NCBI RefSeq assembly: GCF_007858535.1 | Contig: NZ_CP040174.1 | Span: forward strand, 2,914,001 to 2,978,000 | DNA from: Arthrobacter sp. UKPF54-2 | GTDB lineage: Bacteria > Actinomycetota > Actinomycetes > Actinomycetales > Micrococcaceae | DNA: 64,000 bases | Direction: 5' to 3' | Shown here: positions 28,629 through 37,335 of the stretch, piece after piece | Layout of the letters: every line of letters starts with the position of its first letter | Position numbering within the stretch: the first letter of the stretch is position 1 | The notes under the pieces: generated by a model | Told to the model about the DNA's origin: nothing | Database searches by the model: none | What the model saw: the letters and a program-made list of their open reading frames with translations, nothing else | Position numbers and translations under genes: made by a program

Positions 28629-28643
28629 AGACCAAGCCTAGTG

Positions 28644-29477
28644 CTAGGCGCTGATGACATTGAAACCGAGCAGCACGTACAGCGCGAGGCCCAGGCCGAT
28701 CCGGTACCAGACGAAGAGCCGGTAGCTGCGGGTGGAAACGTACTTGAGGAACCAGCCGATGATGACGTAGCCCACCACAAAGGCGATCACGGTGGCGAGG
28801 CCCGTCTCGGGCAGGCCGTACGGGCCGGTGATGCCTTCCTTCGAGACCACCTTGTACAGCTGGTAGAGGCCGCTGCCAAAGACCGCGGGGATGGCCAGCA
28901 GGAAGGAATAGCGGGCCGCCGCCTCGCGGGTGTAGCCCATGAGCAGGCCGGCGGTGATGGTGCCGCCGGAGCGTGAGACGCCGGGAATCAGGGCCATCGC
29001 CTGCGCGAGCCCGTAGAAAATACCGTGCTTGTAAGTCAGTTTGGTCAGGTCACGTTCCTGGCGGCCGACGGCGTCCGCGACGGCCAGGATCATGCCGAAC
29101 ACGATCAGCGTGGTGGCGACGATCCAGAGGCTGCGGAGTACCGACTCGATCTGGTCCTGGAAGAGCAGGCCGAGGATGATGATCGGGAGGCTGCCCAGGA
29201 TCACCAGCCAGCCCATCCGGGCGTCCGGGTCCTGCCGGGACACCTTGCCGGTGAGCGAACCGAACCAGGCTTTCACGATCCGCACGATGTCCCGCCAGAA
29301 ATAGACGATCACCGCGGTCTCGGTACCCAGCTGGGTGATGGCGGTAAAGGCCGCCCCGGGGTCGGCGGCGTTCGGCAGGAACGCCCCCACAATCCGCAGG
29401 TGGGCGCTCGAGGAAATCGGGAGGAATTCTGTCAGGCCCTGTACCAGGCCCAGAAAGGCCGCTTCTAACCAGTTCAC
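28644..29477 (-). CDS. uppP: Undecaprenyl-diphosphatase UppP (BacA)
   Basis: A 277-residue membrane phosphatase that recycles undecaprenyl pyrophosphate for cell wall synthesis. Both active-site motifs are seen: [17 protein letters not shown] near the N-terminus and [19 protein letters not shown] in the middle, within seven or eight hydrophobic helices. The GTG start ([13 protein letters not shown]) is chosen because the family begins here, although the frame is open for over 100 codons upstream. It is divergent from the aldo/keto reductase. Confidence 0.95.
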   Translation of the reverse strand: MNWLEAAFLGLVQGLTEFLPISSSAHLRIVGAFLPNAADPGAAFTAITQLGTETAVIVYFWRDIVRIVKAWFGSLTGKVSRQDPDARMGWLVILGSLPIIILGLLFQDQIESVLRSLWIVATTLIVFGMILAVADAVGRQERDLTKLTYKHGIFYGLAQAMALIPGVSRSGGTITAGLLMGYTREAAARYSFLLAIPAVFGSGLYQLYKVVSKEGITGPYGLPETGLATVIAFVVGYVIIGWFLKYVSTRSYRLFVWYRIGLGLALYVLLGFNVISA

Positions 29478-29528
29478 GTTTATAGACCCTACGTTATGAA
29501 CGTTCCGGAGCATCGTAAGCTTGCAGGC

Positions 29529-30464
29529 ATGCAGCAGCGTTATGTCGGCAACAGTGGGTTGCGTGTCTCGTCCCTTTCCCTTGGCACCATGTCCTGGGCC
29601 GGTGAAACTGACGAACAGGAAGCCTCCGGCCTGCTGCGCACCTTCGTCGACGGGGGCGGCACGCTGATTGACACCGCCGCGTCCTACGCCGGCGGCCGCG
29701 CCGAAGCACTTCTCGGCGGCATGCTGGGCGACGTCGTCGCGCGCTCCGAAGTGGTGATCTCCACCAAGGCCGGGCTGACGACGTCGGGCGGACGCCACAG
29801 TGTCGACACCTCCCGCAACGGAATGCTGTCCGGCCTTGACGCCAGCCTGGCGCGGCTTGGCACCGACTACGTGGACCTCTGGTTCGCCCAGGCCTGGGAT
29901 CCCAACGTACCGCTGGAGGAAACCCTTTCCGCCCTGGAATTCGCCGTGCGCTCCGGCCGGGCACGCTACGCGGGCGTCTCCAATTTCACCGGCTGGCAGA
30001 CCGCGAAAGCCGCCGCCGTGGCCGGGTTCCCGCTGGTCGCCTGCCAGTCCGAGTACTCATTGCTGCAGCGCAAGCCCGAAGCCGAGTTAATTCCCGCCAT
30101 TGAAGACGCCGGGCTCGGCCTGATGGCCTGGGGTCCGCTGGGCCGCGGCGTGCTGACCGGCAAGTACCGCGGCCACATCCCGGCCGACTCCCGCGCCGCG
30201 CACCAAAAGCTGGCCGGTTACGTTGAGCCGTACCTCGAAGGCAGCGCGTCCAGCGTTGTTGAGGCGGTCGCGATGGCGGCCAAGGGGCTGGGCCGGACCG
30301 CCCTGGACGTTTCGCTGAGCTGGCTGCTGTCCCAGCACGGGGTGGCCACCGCGGTGGTGGGACCACGGACTGCCGTCCAGCTCAAGGAGATTCTGGATGC
30401 CTCGCTGGCGCCCCTGCCGCCAGAGATTGCCGTGGCCCTGGAGGACGTCTCCGGCGGAGCCTAG
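29529..30464 (+). CDS. Aldo/keto reductase
   Basis: A 311-residue (beta/alpha)8-barrel NADPH-dependent oxidoreductase. Family features: [32 protein letters not shown], the active-site Asp and Tyr in [14 protein letters not shown], the Lys in [21 protein letters not shown] and the cofactor-binding [11 protein letters not shown]. The closest type is the potassium-channel-beta/AKR-like group (YdhF/YghZ). I start at the ATG of MQQRYVG, although an in-frame ATG lies 11 codons upstream. The substrate is unknown. Confidence 0.9.
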   Translation: MQQRYVGNSGLRVSSLSLGTMSWAGETDEQEASGLLRTFVDGGGTLIDTAASYAGGRAEALLGGMLGDVVARSEVVISTKAGLTTSGGRHSVDTSRNGMLSGLDASLARLGTDYVDLWFAQAWDPNVPLEETLSALEFAVRSGRARYAGVSNFTGWQTAKAAAVAGFPLVACQSEYSLLQRKPEAELIPAIEDAGLGLMAWGPLGRGVLTGKYRGHIPADSRAAHQKLAGYVEPYLEGSASSVVEAVAMAAKGLGRTALDVSLSWLLSQHGVATAVVGPRTAVQLKEILDASLAPLPPEIAVALEDVSGGA

Positions 30465-30540
30465 CGGCCTTTCGGGCGGAGCGTACGAGTCTTCCCGGCG
30501 TTCCCGGTTGATTACCAGCCGCTGATGGCACCATGGGGAG

Positions 30541-31068
30541 ATGACTCCTGTACATGGTCTTCCCGGCTCCTTCCGCCGTCCCCGTCCTGTTGTGCCCTCG
30601 GCAGGCCAAGAATCGGTCTGGGACTACCCCCGGCCGCCACGGGTGGAGCCCCGGTCGGAGCGGGTGGTGGTGCGGCTGGGCGGCGAGGTGATTGCCGACA
30701 CCACCGACTCGGTCCGTGTCTTGGAGACGAGCCACCCGCCGGTCTACTACTTGCCCTTGGGAGCATTCCCTGCCGGCGTCCTTGTACCGACCCAGGGCAC
30801 CAGCTTCTGCGAGTTCAAGGGAGAAGCGCACTACTTCGACGTTGTTGCCGGCGGTGTTGTTGTCCCCCGGGGCGGCTGGACCTACCCCGTGCCCACCCCG
30901 GGTTTCGAGGCACTCAGTACCCGGGTCGCCCTCTACCCGGCCCACATGGACTCCTGCACGGTCGACGGCGAACAGGTCACCCCGCAGGAGGGCGGCTTCT
31001 ACGGCGGCTGGATCACCTCGCAGATCGTCGGCCCGTTCAAGGGCGGTCCGGGTACAGCGGGCTGGTGA
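30541..31068 (+). CDS. DUF427 domain-containing protein
   Basis: A 175-residue protein of the DUF427 (NTP-transferase-like all-beta) family. Conserved elements: VWDYPRPPRVEP, VVVRLGGEVIADTTDSVRVLETSHPPVYYLP and FCEFKGEAHYFDVVAG. GGGGAG lies directly before the start codon. Members are common in actinobacteria, often near oxidoreductases; no function is established. The stop is followed by a 160-base stretch that holds a possible gene remnant. Confidence 0.85.
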   Translation: MTPVHGLPGSFRRPRPVVPSAGQESVWDYPRPPRVEPRSERVVVRLGGEVIADTTDSVRVLETSHPPVYYLPLGAFPAGVLVPTQGTSFCEFKGEAHYFDVVAGGVVVPRGGWTYPVPTPGFEALSTRVALYPAHMDSCTVDGEQVTPQEGGFYGGWITSQIVGPFKGGPGTAGW

Positions 31069-31115
31069 ATTACTCCCACATGACGCCTGGACCAGCCGTT
31101 CACGATCTGAAGTAG

Positions 31116-31232
31116 TGGTTGCGTCGGGGTGTTTGGTGGGAGCTGGGCTACCAACCGGTCGGAAAGGCCCTCGAATTGCTCGCCAGCGAAGTGACTTGGG
31201 TTCAGACCCGGATCAGCCCCGGGCAGCCCTAG
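31116..31232 (+). pseudogene. Possible gene remnant (C-terminal fragment)
   Basis: Between two stops one frame reads about 38 codons with a protein-like composition (for example GVWWELGYQPVGKALELL and VTWVQTRISPG) and ends in TAG on top of the stop codon of the convergent acidic protein. There is no ATG or GTG with a ribosome site. It looks like the tail of a decayed gene, but chance cannot be excluded. Confidence 0.25.
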
Positions 31233-31495
31233 TCCTGGATGAGTTCGAGGTCTTCCTCGTCGTCGACGTCTTCGTTTTCCTCGTCGTCATCTTCCTCGTC
31301 AATGACCTCAAGCGGCGTCACTTCGCCATACGCTTCATAGAGGGAGTCGTCGTAGACTTCAAAGGCATCGGCGACGGCGAAGAACGCCGCTTCGACCGCG
31401 GGATCCCCGTCTCCCCGCCGCGCCGCGGCAGCGGCCAGATGCTCCTCGAGGGCGGCGGTCAGGGACTGAAGCGCGACACGCGGATCGATGCTCAT
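31229..31495 (-). CDS. Small acidic conserved protein
   Basis: An 88-residue protein: a helical N-terminal half (VALQSLTAALEEHLAAAAARRGD ... AFFAVADAFEVYDDSLYEA) and a very acidic tail (IDEEDDDEENEDVDDEEDLELI). Similar short proteins are widespread in actinobacteria and are sometimes labelled primosomal protein without experimental support. It is convergent with a possible remnant and divergent from the DUF5703 gene. I do not assign a function. Confidence 0.75.
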   Translation of the reverse strand: MSIDPRVALQSLTAALEEHLAAAAARRGDGDPAVEAAFFAVADAFEVYDDSLYEAYGEVTPLEVIDEEDDDEENEDVDDEEDLELIQD

Positions 31496-31534
31496 GACTT
31501 CACGTTAGCCCGAAAAAGACGAAAATGGAGAGCA

Positions 31535-31768
31535 ATGAAGGAACATTTTCTGAGCAGCTCGGTCCGTCGGGAGCGGGACTATGCGCGTCAGTACGAGTAC
31601 CTCGTGCTGACGGTCAGCCCTGAAGATTCCCTGCCGGAGGCGCGCCGCCTCCTCGCCGCCCACTCCGAGTACGGCAAGTGGGAACTCGAGCGCAGCGTGC
31701 TCTACGTCGGCGGCGGGTGCCGCTTCTGGTTGCGCCGGAAAGTGATCCAGGTCCAGCGGACCGTCTAG
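31535..31768 (+). CDS. DUF5703 family small protein
   Basis: A 77-residue conserved actinobacterial protein starting MKEHFLSSSVRRERDYARQYEYLVLTVSP, with LPEARRLLAAHSEYGKWELER and the end WLRRKVIQVQRT. GGAG precedes the ATG by about six bases. It is divergent from the acidic protein, and this pairing of two short genes may be functional. The role is unknown. Confidence 0.8.
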   Translation: MKEHFLSSSVRRERDYARQYEYLVLTVSPEDSLPEARRLLAAHSEYGKWELERSVLYVGGGCRFWLRRKVIQVQRTV

Positions 31769-31808
31769 GTCTCAGCCGACGCTCCCGGACCGTCCAGCCT
31801 CCCGGCGC

Positions 31809-32984
31809 TTAGCCCTCCAGCGGGCCCAGCCACGCACTAGCCACCGTATTGTGCGCCGACTCGTCATCGGAGGGGTGGAACATCCCGGCCAGCACGTCCC
31901 GGTAGAGCCGCTCGAGCTCGGAACCGCGGAAGTAACTCGAGCCGCCGGAGACCCTGATCGCCAAGTCGACGACGGTGCGCGCCGTCTCGGTGGCACGCAC
32001 TTTGACGCCCACGAGCTTCGGGAACCACTGCCCGCCGTGATCGGTGAGGGCGTCGACGTCGGCCGCCACCGCGGCGAGCTGCGGATACAGCCCATCCATC
32101 GCCATGGCCGCCTCGGCGACCTTCCAGCGGATGTCCGGGTCCTGGGCGTAGCTGCGGCCGCCGTTCTTGAACGAGGTCCGGCGCTTAACCGCTTCGATGC
32201 CCAACTGCAGTGCGCGCTCCCCGATCCCCGTGTACACCGCCGCCAGCAGCGTCTCGAAGCAGGCGAAGATGGCGAAGATCAGCGGGTCCGCGTTCGGGCC
32301 CACGGGGAGCTTGCGGAAGATCCGCTCTGGCGGCACAACGGCGCCTTCCAGGACGGTGGTGTTCGACTGGCTGGCCCGCATGCCCAGGGTGTCCCAGTCG
32401 GAGAGGATCTGGTAGCCGGGCGTCTCCCGGTCGATGAAGCCGTGGACCAGTTCGCCCTCGCCGCCGCGCGCCCCGGCGTCCTTGCCGAAGATGCCCAGCC
32501 GGGTCCAGGCCGGCGAGAGGCTCGTGAAGATCTTCCGCCCGGTGAATCCGTAGCTTCCGTCCGGCAGCGGCGTGGCCTCGGTCCGGGAATCGAAGAGCAC
32601 GGAGTCGTTCCCCGCCTCGGAGTTGCCGAACGCAAAGATCTCACCCTGTGCGGCCTCCTTCAGGACGAAATCCAGCGAGGAATCACCCCGGGCAGCCAGG
32701 ACGTGGGCGACGCCGGTCCAGACCAGGTGCATGTTGATCGCCAGGGCGGTGGCCGGCGCGGCGGTGGCCAGCCTCCGCTGCAGCTGCGCCGCCCCCGCCA
32801 GGCCGAGGCCCAGGCCGCCGTCGGACGCCGGGACGAACATCTTCAGGTACCCGGCGTCGGCGAGGTCCCGCAGGTCCTCGGTGAAGAAGGCATTGTCGCG
32901 GTCGTAGCCTGCCGCCCGCGCGCGGATCCGTTCCAGCAGTGCGTCGGGCAGGGGGTCTTCGGGTGTCATGTCTGTTGGTGTCAT
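31809..32984 (-). CDS. Acyl-CoA dehydrogenase family flavoprotein
   Basis: A 391-residue acyl-CoA dehydrogenase fold enzyme: an N-terminal helical domain (LLERIRARAAGYDRDNAFFTEDLRDL), a middle beta domain (IFAFGNSEAG ... YGFTGRKIFTSLSPAWTRLGIFG) and a C-terminal helical domain. The middle domain and lack of an obvious catalytic Glu make it closer to the flavin-dependent monooxygenase-like branch (DszC/nitroalkane-oxidase relatives) than to true beta-oxidation enzymes. The neighbours give no pathway. It starts 16 bases after the stop of the M20 peptidase upstream. Confidence 0.85.
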   Translation of the reverse strand: MTPTDMTPEDPLPDALLERIRARAAGYDRDNAFFTEDLRDLADAGYLKMFVPASDGGLGLGLAGAAQLQRRLATAAPATALAINMHLVWTGVAHVLAARGDSSLDFVLKEAAQGEIFAFGNSEAGNDSVLFDSRTEATPLPDGSYGFTGRKIFTSLSPAWTRLGIFGKDAGARGGEGELVHGFIDRETPGYQILSDWDTLGMRASQSNTTVLEGAVVPPERIFRKLPVGPNADPLIFAIFACFETLLAAVYTGIGERALQLGIEAVKRRTSFKNGGRSYAQDPDIRWKVAEAAMAMDGLYPQLAAVAADVDALTDHGGQWFPKLVGVKVRATETARTVVDLAIRVSGGSSYFRGSELERLYRDVLAGMFHPSDDESAHNTVASAWLGPLEG

Positions 32985-33000
32985 TCCGGGCGCGTCCCGC

Positions 33001-34305
33001 TCAGTAGTTGGTCAGCAGGGTGTTCAGCACCCGGGAGCCGAACTTCAGCGAATCGGCCGGGACCCGTTCGTCGACGCCGTGGAACATGCCGGTGAAGTCC
33101 AGATTGTCCGGAAGCATCAGCGGTGCGAAGCCGTAGCCGGTGATGCCGAGCCGGCTCAGGGCCTTGTTGTCCGTGCCGCCCGAGAGCGTGTACGGCAGGA
33201 CCTTGGCGCCCGGATCCTCGGAGTGGAGCGCGTCGATCATGGAGTCCACCAGGTTGCCGGCAAACGGGACTTCGAGCGAGACGTCCTGGTGCACGTAGGT
33301 GACGTCCACGCCGGTGCCTGCCAGTTCGCGGACGATCTCGAGGACCTGTTCCTGCTGGCCGGGTAGCGTCCGGCAGTCCACCAGGGCCTCGGCCGACTCC
33401 GGGATGACGTTGTGCTTGTAACCGCCCTTGAGCAGGGTGGGGTTGGTGGTGTTCTGCAGCGTGGCACCGACAAACCGTGCCACCGTGCCGAGCTCCTTGA
33501 GGATCCTCTCCGGGTCGTCCGGATCGAACTCGACGCCGGTGAGTTCCGTCACGCCGTCCAGGAACTGCCGCGTGGTGGGGGTCAGTTCCACCGGCCACCG
33601 GTACTCCCCGATCCGCGAGACGGCGCTGGCGAGCCGGGTGACAGCATTGTCCGTGTTGATCTGGGAGCCGTGGCCGGCGCGGCCATGGGCCACCAGCCGC
33701 AGCCAGGACAACCCCTTCTCAGCGGTCTGCAGCAGGTAGGTGCGCTGGCCCCCGATCGTGGCCGAGAAGCCGCCCACCTCGGAGATCGCCTCGGTGGCTC
33801 CCTCAAACAGTTCGGGACGGTGTTCGACGGCGTAGCCGGCGCCGTACTTACCGCCCGCCTCCTCATCGGCGAAGAACGCGAAGATCAGGTCCCGCTTGGG
33901 CTTTCGGCCGGTCCTGGCGAAATCCCTCAGCACGGAGAGGATCATCGCGTCCATGTCCTTCATGTCCACGGCGCCGCGGCCCCAGATCAGGCCGTCCTTG
34001 AGCTCGGCGCCGAAGGGGTCCACGGACCACTGCTCGCGCAGTGCGGGCACGACGTCGAGGTGGCCGTGGACCACCAGGGCGCTGGCCGACGGATCCTCAC
34101 CGGCCAGCCGGGTCACCACACTGGCGCGGCCCGGAGCGGACTCGAAGATTTCGGCGTCGAGCCCCACCTCCGTGATCAGCCCGGCGGTGTACTCCGCGGC
34201 GGCGCGCTCCCCCGGCCCGGAACCGTCACCGTAGTTGGACGTGTCGATCCGGATCAGTTCCTGGCAGATCCGGACAACCTCGTCTTCGGGCCGAATGTCA
34301 GTCAT
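33001..34305 (-). CDS. M20 family metallopeptidase
   Basis: A 434-residue two-zinc peptidase/deacylase of the ArgE/DapE/CPG2 family. Zinc and catalytic motifs: VHGHLDVVPA, IWGRGAVDMKDMDA, FADEEAGGKYGAGY, and the C-terminal SGGTDNKALSRLGITGYGF with a late His in FHGVDERV. The lid domain (about 190-320) is complete. The sequence resembles the actinobacterial dipeptidase-like M20 group. No signal peptide is seen. The tRNA-Leu gene lies upstream on the other strand. Confidence 0.93.
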   Translation of the reverse strand: MTDIRPEDEVVRICQELIRIDTSNYGDGSGPGERAAAEYTAGLITEVGLDAEIFESAPGRASVVTRLAGEDPSASALVVHGHLDVVPALREQWSVDPFGAELKDGLIWGRGAVDMKDMDAMILSVLRDFARTGRKPKRDLIFAFFADEEAGGKYGAGYAVEHRPELFEGATEAISEVGGFSATIGGQRTYLLQTAEKGLSWLRLVAHGRAGHGSQINTDNAVTRLASAVSRIGEYRWPVELTPTTRQFLDGVTELTGVEFDPDDPERILKELGTVARFVGATLQNTTNPTLLKGGYKHNVIPESAEALVDCRTLPGQQEQVLEIVRELAGTGVDVTYVHQDVSLEVPFAGNLVDSMIDALHSEDPGAKVLPYTLSGGTDNKALSRLGITGYGFAPLMLPDNLDFTGMFHGVDERVPADSLKFGSRVLNTLLTNY

Positions 34306-34466
34306 ATCGCTCCTCGTGGCAGTGGCTCAGTGCTGGCTTCAGCCTACCTACACCGCCCCGGCAGACCCCGATTATTTGTTTCCGGAATCTTCGTGTAGAG
34401 TCTTTCTCGCTGCTTCCGAGAAAAGCAAAACGCTGTAAGGCGAAATTCTTCCCGGAAATACCACCT

Positions 34467-34549
34467 GCGCGGGTGGCGGAATGGCAGACGCGCTAGCTTG
34501 AGGTGCTAGTCCTCGAAAGGGGGTGGGGGTTCAAGTCCCCCTCCGCGCA
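34467..34549 (+). tRNA. tRNA-Leu (anticodon GAG)
   Basis: An 83-base class II tRNA. The acceptor GCGCGGG pairs with TCCGCGC (one G-T), the D arm follows GGCGGAATGGCAGACGC, the anticodon stem CTAGC/GCTAG encloses loop TTGAGGT (GAG at 34500-34502), a long variable arm follows (CCTCGAAAGGGGG), and the T arm is GGGGG-TTCAAGT-CCCCC. The discriminator is A; CCA is not encoded. It reads CUC and CUU leucine codons. A possible -10 (TAGAGT) lies about 70 bases upstream. Confidence 0.97.
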
Positions 34550-34556
34550 CAACAGG

Positions 34557-34595
34557 AAATGCCCTGGAATTCTTCATGGATTCCGGGGCATTTTT
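34557..34595 (+). terminator. Rho-independent terminator of tRNA-Leu
   Basis: A 14-bp stem (AAATGCCCTGGAAT with ATTCCGGGGCATTT, one G-T pair) around a ten-base loop is followed by a T run, directly after the tRNA. Confidence 0.93.
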
Positions 34596-34667
34596 GTGTT
34601 GCCCATGGAGCGTGGCTCCAAGCAGACGACAGGTCCGGCGGCGATCAATTCACGGCAGCGCCCTCAG

Positions 34668-35255
34668 TTAGCCGCCGGCGGAGCCAACCGGTGTGACTTG
34701 GTATGCATAGCACAGCCAGGCTGCCGCAGCTTTGTCTTGGGATGTTCCCGAGGCCCTGATCTCGCCCAGTTTCTTGGCCAGGTCGGTGGTGGCGTCAGCG
34801 AACGCGCGTGCGTCGTCGTAGGTCATGCCGGCCGCTGCGTTCACCACGGACTGCTGAAACTCGGCCCTGCTTGTCACGTCTCCGGCCATCCAGTCGCAGG
34901 CCACACCCACGCCCGCGGAGACGGCCTTATTGTTCTTCACGGTTCTGGCGGTGGCCACCATGCGATCTATGCTCCCCTGGGGGACACGCCAGCCCTGGTA
35001 GTTGTCTGCCGATCCGGCAACGGCGGTGACTTCCTCAGCCGACGCCCCGTACCGTGACGCGAGACCGGGCAGCTCTGACGAGGCCGCCTGGATTTCACCG
35101 GCATCCCGGCCCAGTGAGCGCAGGACCTTCGAGGCGGCGCCGCGGGTGAGCTGGACCGCGCCCTTTTGTGCCGCGGGTGTGCAGGCCGTGGGACCCATAA
35201 GAAGCAGTGGGAGGGCGATGAGTACCGCCAGCCGGGTGGTCTGATGAAATCGCAT
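34668..35255 (-). CDS. Lipoprotein-like exported protein of unknown function
   Basis: A 195-residue protein with a signal sequence (RFHQTTRLAVLIALPLLLMGPTAC) that ends in a Cys with an imperfect lipobox (PTAC), then a soluble helical region with no family I recognise (for example VQLTRGAASKVLRSLGRD, SRYGASAEEVTAVAGSADNY, ACDWMAGDVTSRAEFQQSV). Two further cysteines (ACDW and LCYAY) could form a disulfide. The DNA is less GC-rich than its neighbours and lies beside a tRNA gene, so recent acquisition is possible; no integrase or att repeat was found. Its ribosome site lies inside a perfect hairpin. Confidence 0.75.
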   Translation of the reverse strand: MRFHQTTRLAVLIALPLLLMGPTACTPAAQKGAVQLTRGAASKVLRSLGRDAGEIQAASSELPGLASRYGASAEEVTAVAGSADNYQGWRVPQGSIDRMVATARTVKNNKAVSAGVGVACDWMAGDVTSRAEFQQSVVNAAAGMTYDDARAFADATTDLAKKLGEIRASGTSQDKAAAAWLCYAYQVTPVGSAGG

Positions 35256-35283
35256 TGGGGCCCCTTCGTTCAAAGGGGCCCCA
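35256..35283 (-). promoter_or_regulatory. Perfect 11-bp hairpin enclosing the ribosome site of the lipoprotein-like gene
   Basis: TGGGGCCCCTT (35256-35266) and AAGGGGCCCCA (35273-35283) are exact inverted repeats with a six-base loop, ending one base before the start codon of the 34668-35255 gene. On the minus strand the AAGGGG Shine-Dalgarno-like sequence lies in the 3' arm, so the folded RNA would hide it. Confidence 0.6.
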
Positions 35284-35396
35284 GACCCCTCGCGTGGCGC
35301 CAGTGTGGCACCGGCACCTCTGCGTTTCAAGAGCCTGCGCCCTTCTCCCGTCCCGGACTGTTCGCCTCAGGCGGCTCCGGGTCCCGAAGGCTCCCG

Positions 35397-36029
35397 CTAC
35401 ACCGCCAGCAGCCCGGCGGGCATCTGCCCGGCCAGGGAAGCTAGCGCGCGGGGGCGCAGGTCCGGCCACTCGTCGGTCAGCAGCGACAGGATCACGAAGT
35501 CGCGCCAGAGCCCGTCGACGTTCCGGGAGGACCGGCGCCGGGTGCCCTCGGCCGTGAACCCGAACCGCGCGAGCGAGGACAAGGACCGCTGGTTGCGGGA
35601 GTCCACGTCGCATTCGATCCGGCCGGCCCCGCAGGAGAACAGCCAGTCGAGCAGGGTGATCTTCACCTCGTGGTTGACCTTGGCACCCCAGAAATCCGGG
35701 TCCAGCACGGTCCGGCCGATCTTGACGCGCTCCGTGGGCTCGTCATGCTCCGTGATGCCGGTGGTTCCGACGAACCGCGACTGCCCCAGGGGCAGCTTCT
35801 GGTACACGGAGAAGACCTGCAGCCCGGCGAAACGGCGGTCCACAAACGCCATCAACTCGGCCTCGCCGGCGGGCCTGGCCTCGCTGTCGCTGAAGCCTTG
35901 GGACCAGATTTCGTCGCGGGCCAGGAGCCGGGCCAGCGGCTCGACGTCGAGAGCTGTGAATGGTGCCAGGACGAACCTGCCGGTGACCGTCTGAAGGGTC
36001 GGCAGAGTGTCGGGAAGGAGCAGCGCCAT
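35397..36029 (-). CDS. GNAT family N-acetyltransferase (RimJ/RimL-like)
   Basis: A 210-residue acetyltransferase. The N-terminal strand pair (TVTGRFVLAPFTALDVEPLARLLAR) and the segment FWGAKVNHEVKITLLDWLF with RIECDVDSRNQRSLSSLARFGFTAEGTRRR match the RimJ/RimL and ribosomal-protein-acetylase subgroup, which uses acetyl-CoA. The substrate is not predictable. The upstream region (36030-36187) is a 158-base spacer before the phosphoesterase stop on the same strand, in which I see no gene. Confidence 0.85.
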   Translation of the reverse strand: MALLLPDTLPTLQTVTGRFVLAPFTALDVEPLARLLARDEIWSQGFSDSEARPAGEAELMAFVDRRFAGLQVFSVYQKLPLGQSRFVGTTGITEHDEPTERVKIGRTVLDPDFWGAKVNHEVKITLLDWLFSCGAGRIECDVDSRNQRSLSSLARFGFTAEGTRRRSSRNVDGLWRDFVILSLLTDEWPDLRPRALASLAGQMPAGLLAV

Positions 36030-36187
36030 TGCGGCCTTTCTGGTTCGCGGGGAAGCGTCGGGGAGGGGTAAAACGGAAGGCTATTTTGTCCGCGAATTTG
36101 AGGCGGCAAGTGAAATTATCACCCCGATGCCCCACCCCGCAACGACACGCTGGGCAGAGGCATCAGGGCAGGCCTGCGCCGCGTGCG

Positions 36188-37174
36188 CTAGGTGAAGGGG
36201 ACCCGCTGGATCTGCAGGACTTCCGGGCCGGACACCACGTTGACGCGGACCCATTCGTTAACGGAGGAGGCACCCTCGATCGTGACCCGGCTCAGGTTGG
36301 AAACACTGCCCGAGAGCCCGTAGAACGACTTCCACTTGGAGGTGGTCAGCGGCTTGTCCTGGACGTAGCCGTGGCTGTCGCCGTTGAACAGGAACACCGG
36401 ACGCTGGAAAAGCGCAGCCTCACTGGCGAGAGCCCGGACAATGGACTGGAAGGCCTTGCGGTAGCCGGAGCCCTGCGTGCCTGGTGCGAACATGTCCGCC
36501 TGGGTCAGCAGCACCACCGCCCTGCTGCCGGCGGCCTTGGCCGAGGCGAATGTGTTCCTCAGCTGGCTGATCGTGGCATCGACCCGGGCGGCCTCCTCCG
36601 CGAGCTGGGCCTCCGTGGGGGCGGTGTAGCCCAGGCCGGTCCAGGGTTTGAGGTCGTTGTCGGAGCCGACGATATGGAGGGTGGCCAGGGTCAGTCCGCC
36701 GGCGGCGAAGGACACGTTCTCCTTGTAACCGGCCTGCGCGGTGACCGTCATCGCATTTTGACCCAGGGTGCGGCCGGGCGCCGGGAAGAAGACCGAACGG
36801 ACCGTGGCCAGCCGCTCCAGCGGGTTGCCCTTGCCAACGCTGGCCCGGTGGCAGTCCGCCCATTCGTTGTCCCCCGGCGTGTACACCAGCGGATCCACGA
36901 ACTTGTCGAAGTTGGACTTGATCTTCTGGTAGTAGCTGCTGGAACAATTGCCGGAGCCGATGTCGCCCACGTGGCTGACCATTTTGACGTTCGGGTCCGC
37001 GTTGATTTGGGCGATGCGCTTGGGAAACAGCCCCAGCTGGGTGGAGCCATAGGGAATGTCGCCGATCACCGCGAAGCTGTAGCTCGTCGCCGCGCCCGCC
37101 GTCTCCGTGGCGGCGCCGGAAATGCCCAGCGCCAGGGCCAGCGCGGCCCCGGCCATCCTCACGGCTCGCCTCAT
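36188..37174 (-). CDS. Secreted metallophosphoesterase
   Basis: A 328-residue calcineurin-like phosphoesterase with an N-terminal signal sequence (RRAVRMAGAALALALGISGAA, cleavage likely after ATETAGA). Metal-binding motifs in order: VIGDIPYG, HVGDIGSG, TPGDNEW, and NGDSHGYV; the middle and last carry the expected Asp, Asn and His. GGAGG lies just before the ATG; the frame upstream is open but gives no signal peptide. The substrate is unknown. Confidence 0.87.
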   Translation of the reverse strand: MRRAVRMAGAALALALGISGAATETAGAATSYSFAVIGDIPYGSTQLGLFPKRIAQINADPNVKMVSHVGDIGSGNCSSSYYQKIKSNFDKFVDPLVYTPGDNEWADCHRASVGKGNPLERLATVRSVFFPAPGRTLGQNAMTVTAQAGYKENVSFAAGGLTLATLHIVGSDNDLKPWTGLGYTAPTEAQLAEEAARVDATISQLRNTFASAKAAGSRAVVLLTQADMFAPGTQGSGYRKAFQSIVRALASEAALFQRPVFLFNGDSHGYVQDKPLTTSKWKSFYGLSGSVSNLSRVTIEGASSVNEWVRVNVVSGPEVLQIQRVPFT

Positions 37175-37335
37175 CAGCTTCCTCCCCCGGGCTCCCGGAT
37201 GCGCGGGCATCAGGGCTGTCCCCGTTGCCGATGGTGCCGAGAGTAGCGAACCGGAGCAGCCCTGCAACCAGTAGCGGGTACTGGGACGGGCCCGCCCGGG
37301 ACACCGGGAGGGCTACTGGACTGCTACGGGGGTGG

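Noticed and set aside
29478..29528. GGAAC motif upstream of uppP as a SigR promoter
   Set aside because: No GTT is found at 16-19 bases after it on the minus strand.
34467..36187. A genomic island inserted at tRNA-Leu
   Set aside because: No integrase, transposase or direct repeat of the tRNA 3' end is visible; only one odd gene and normal flanks are present.
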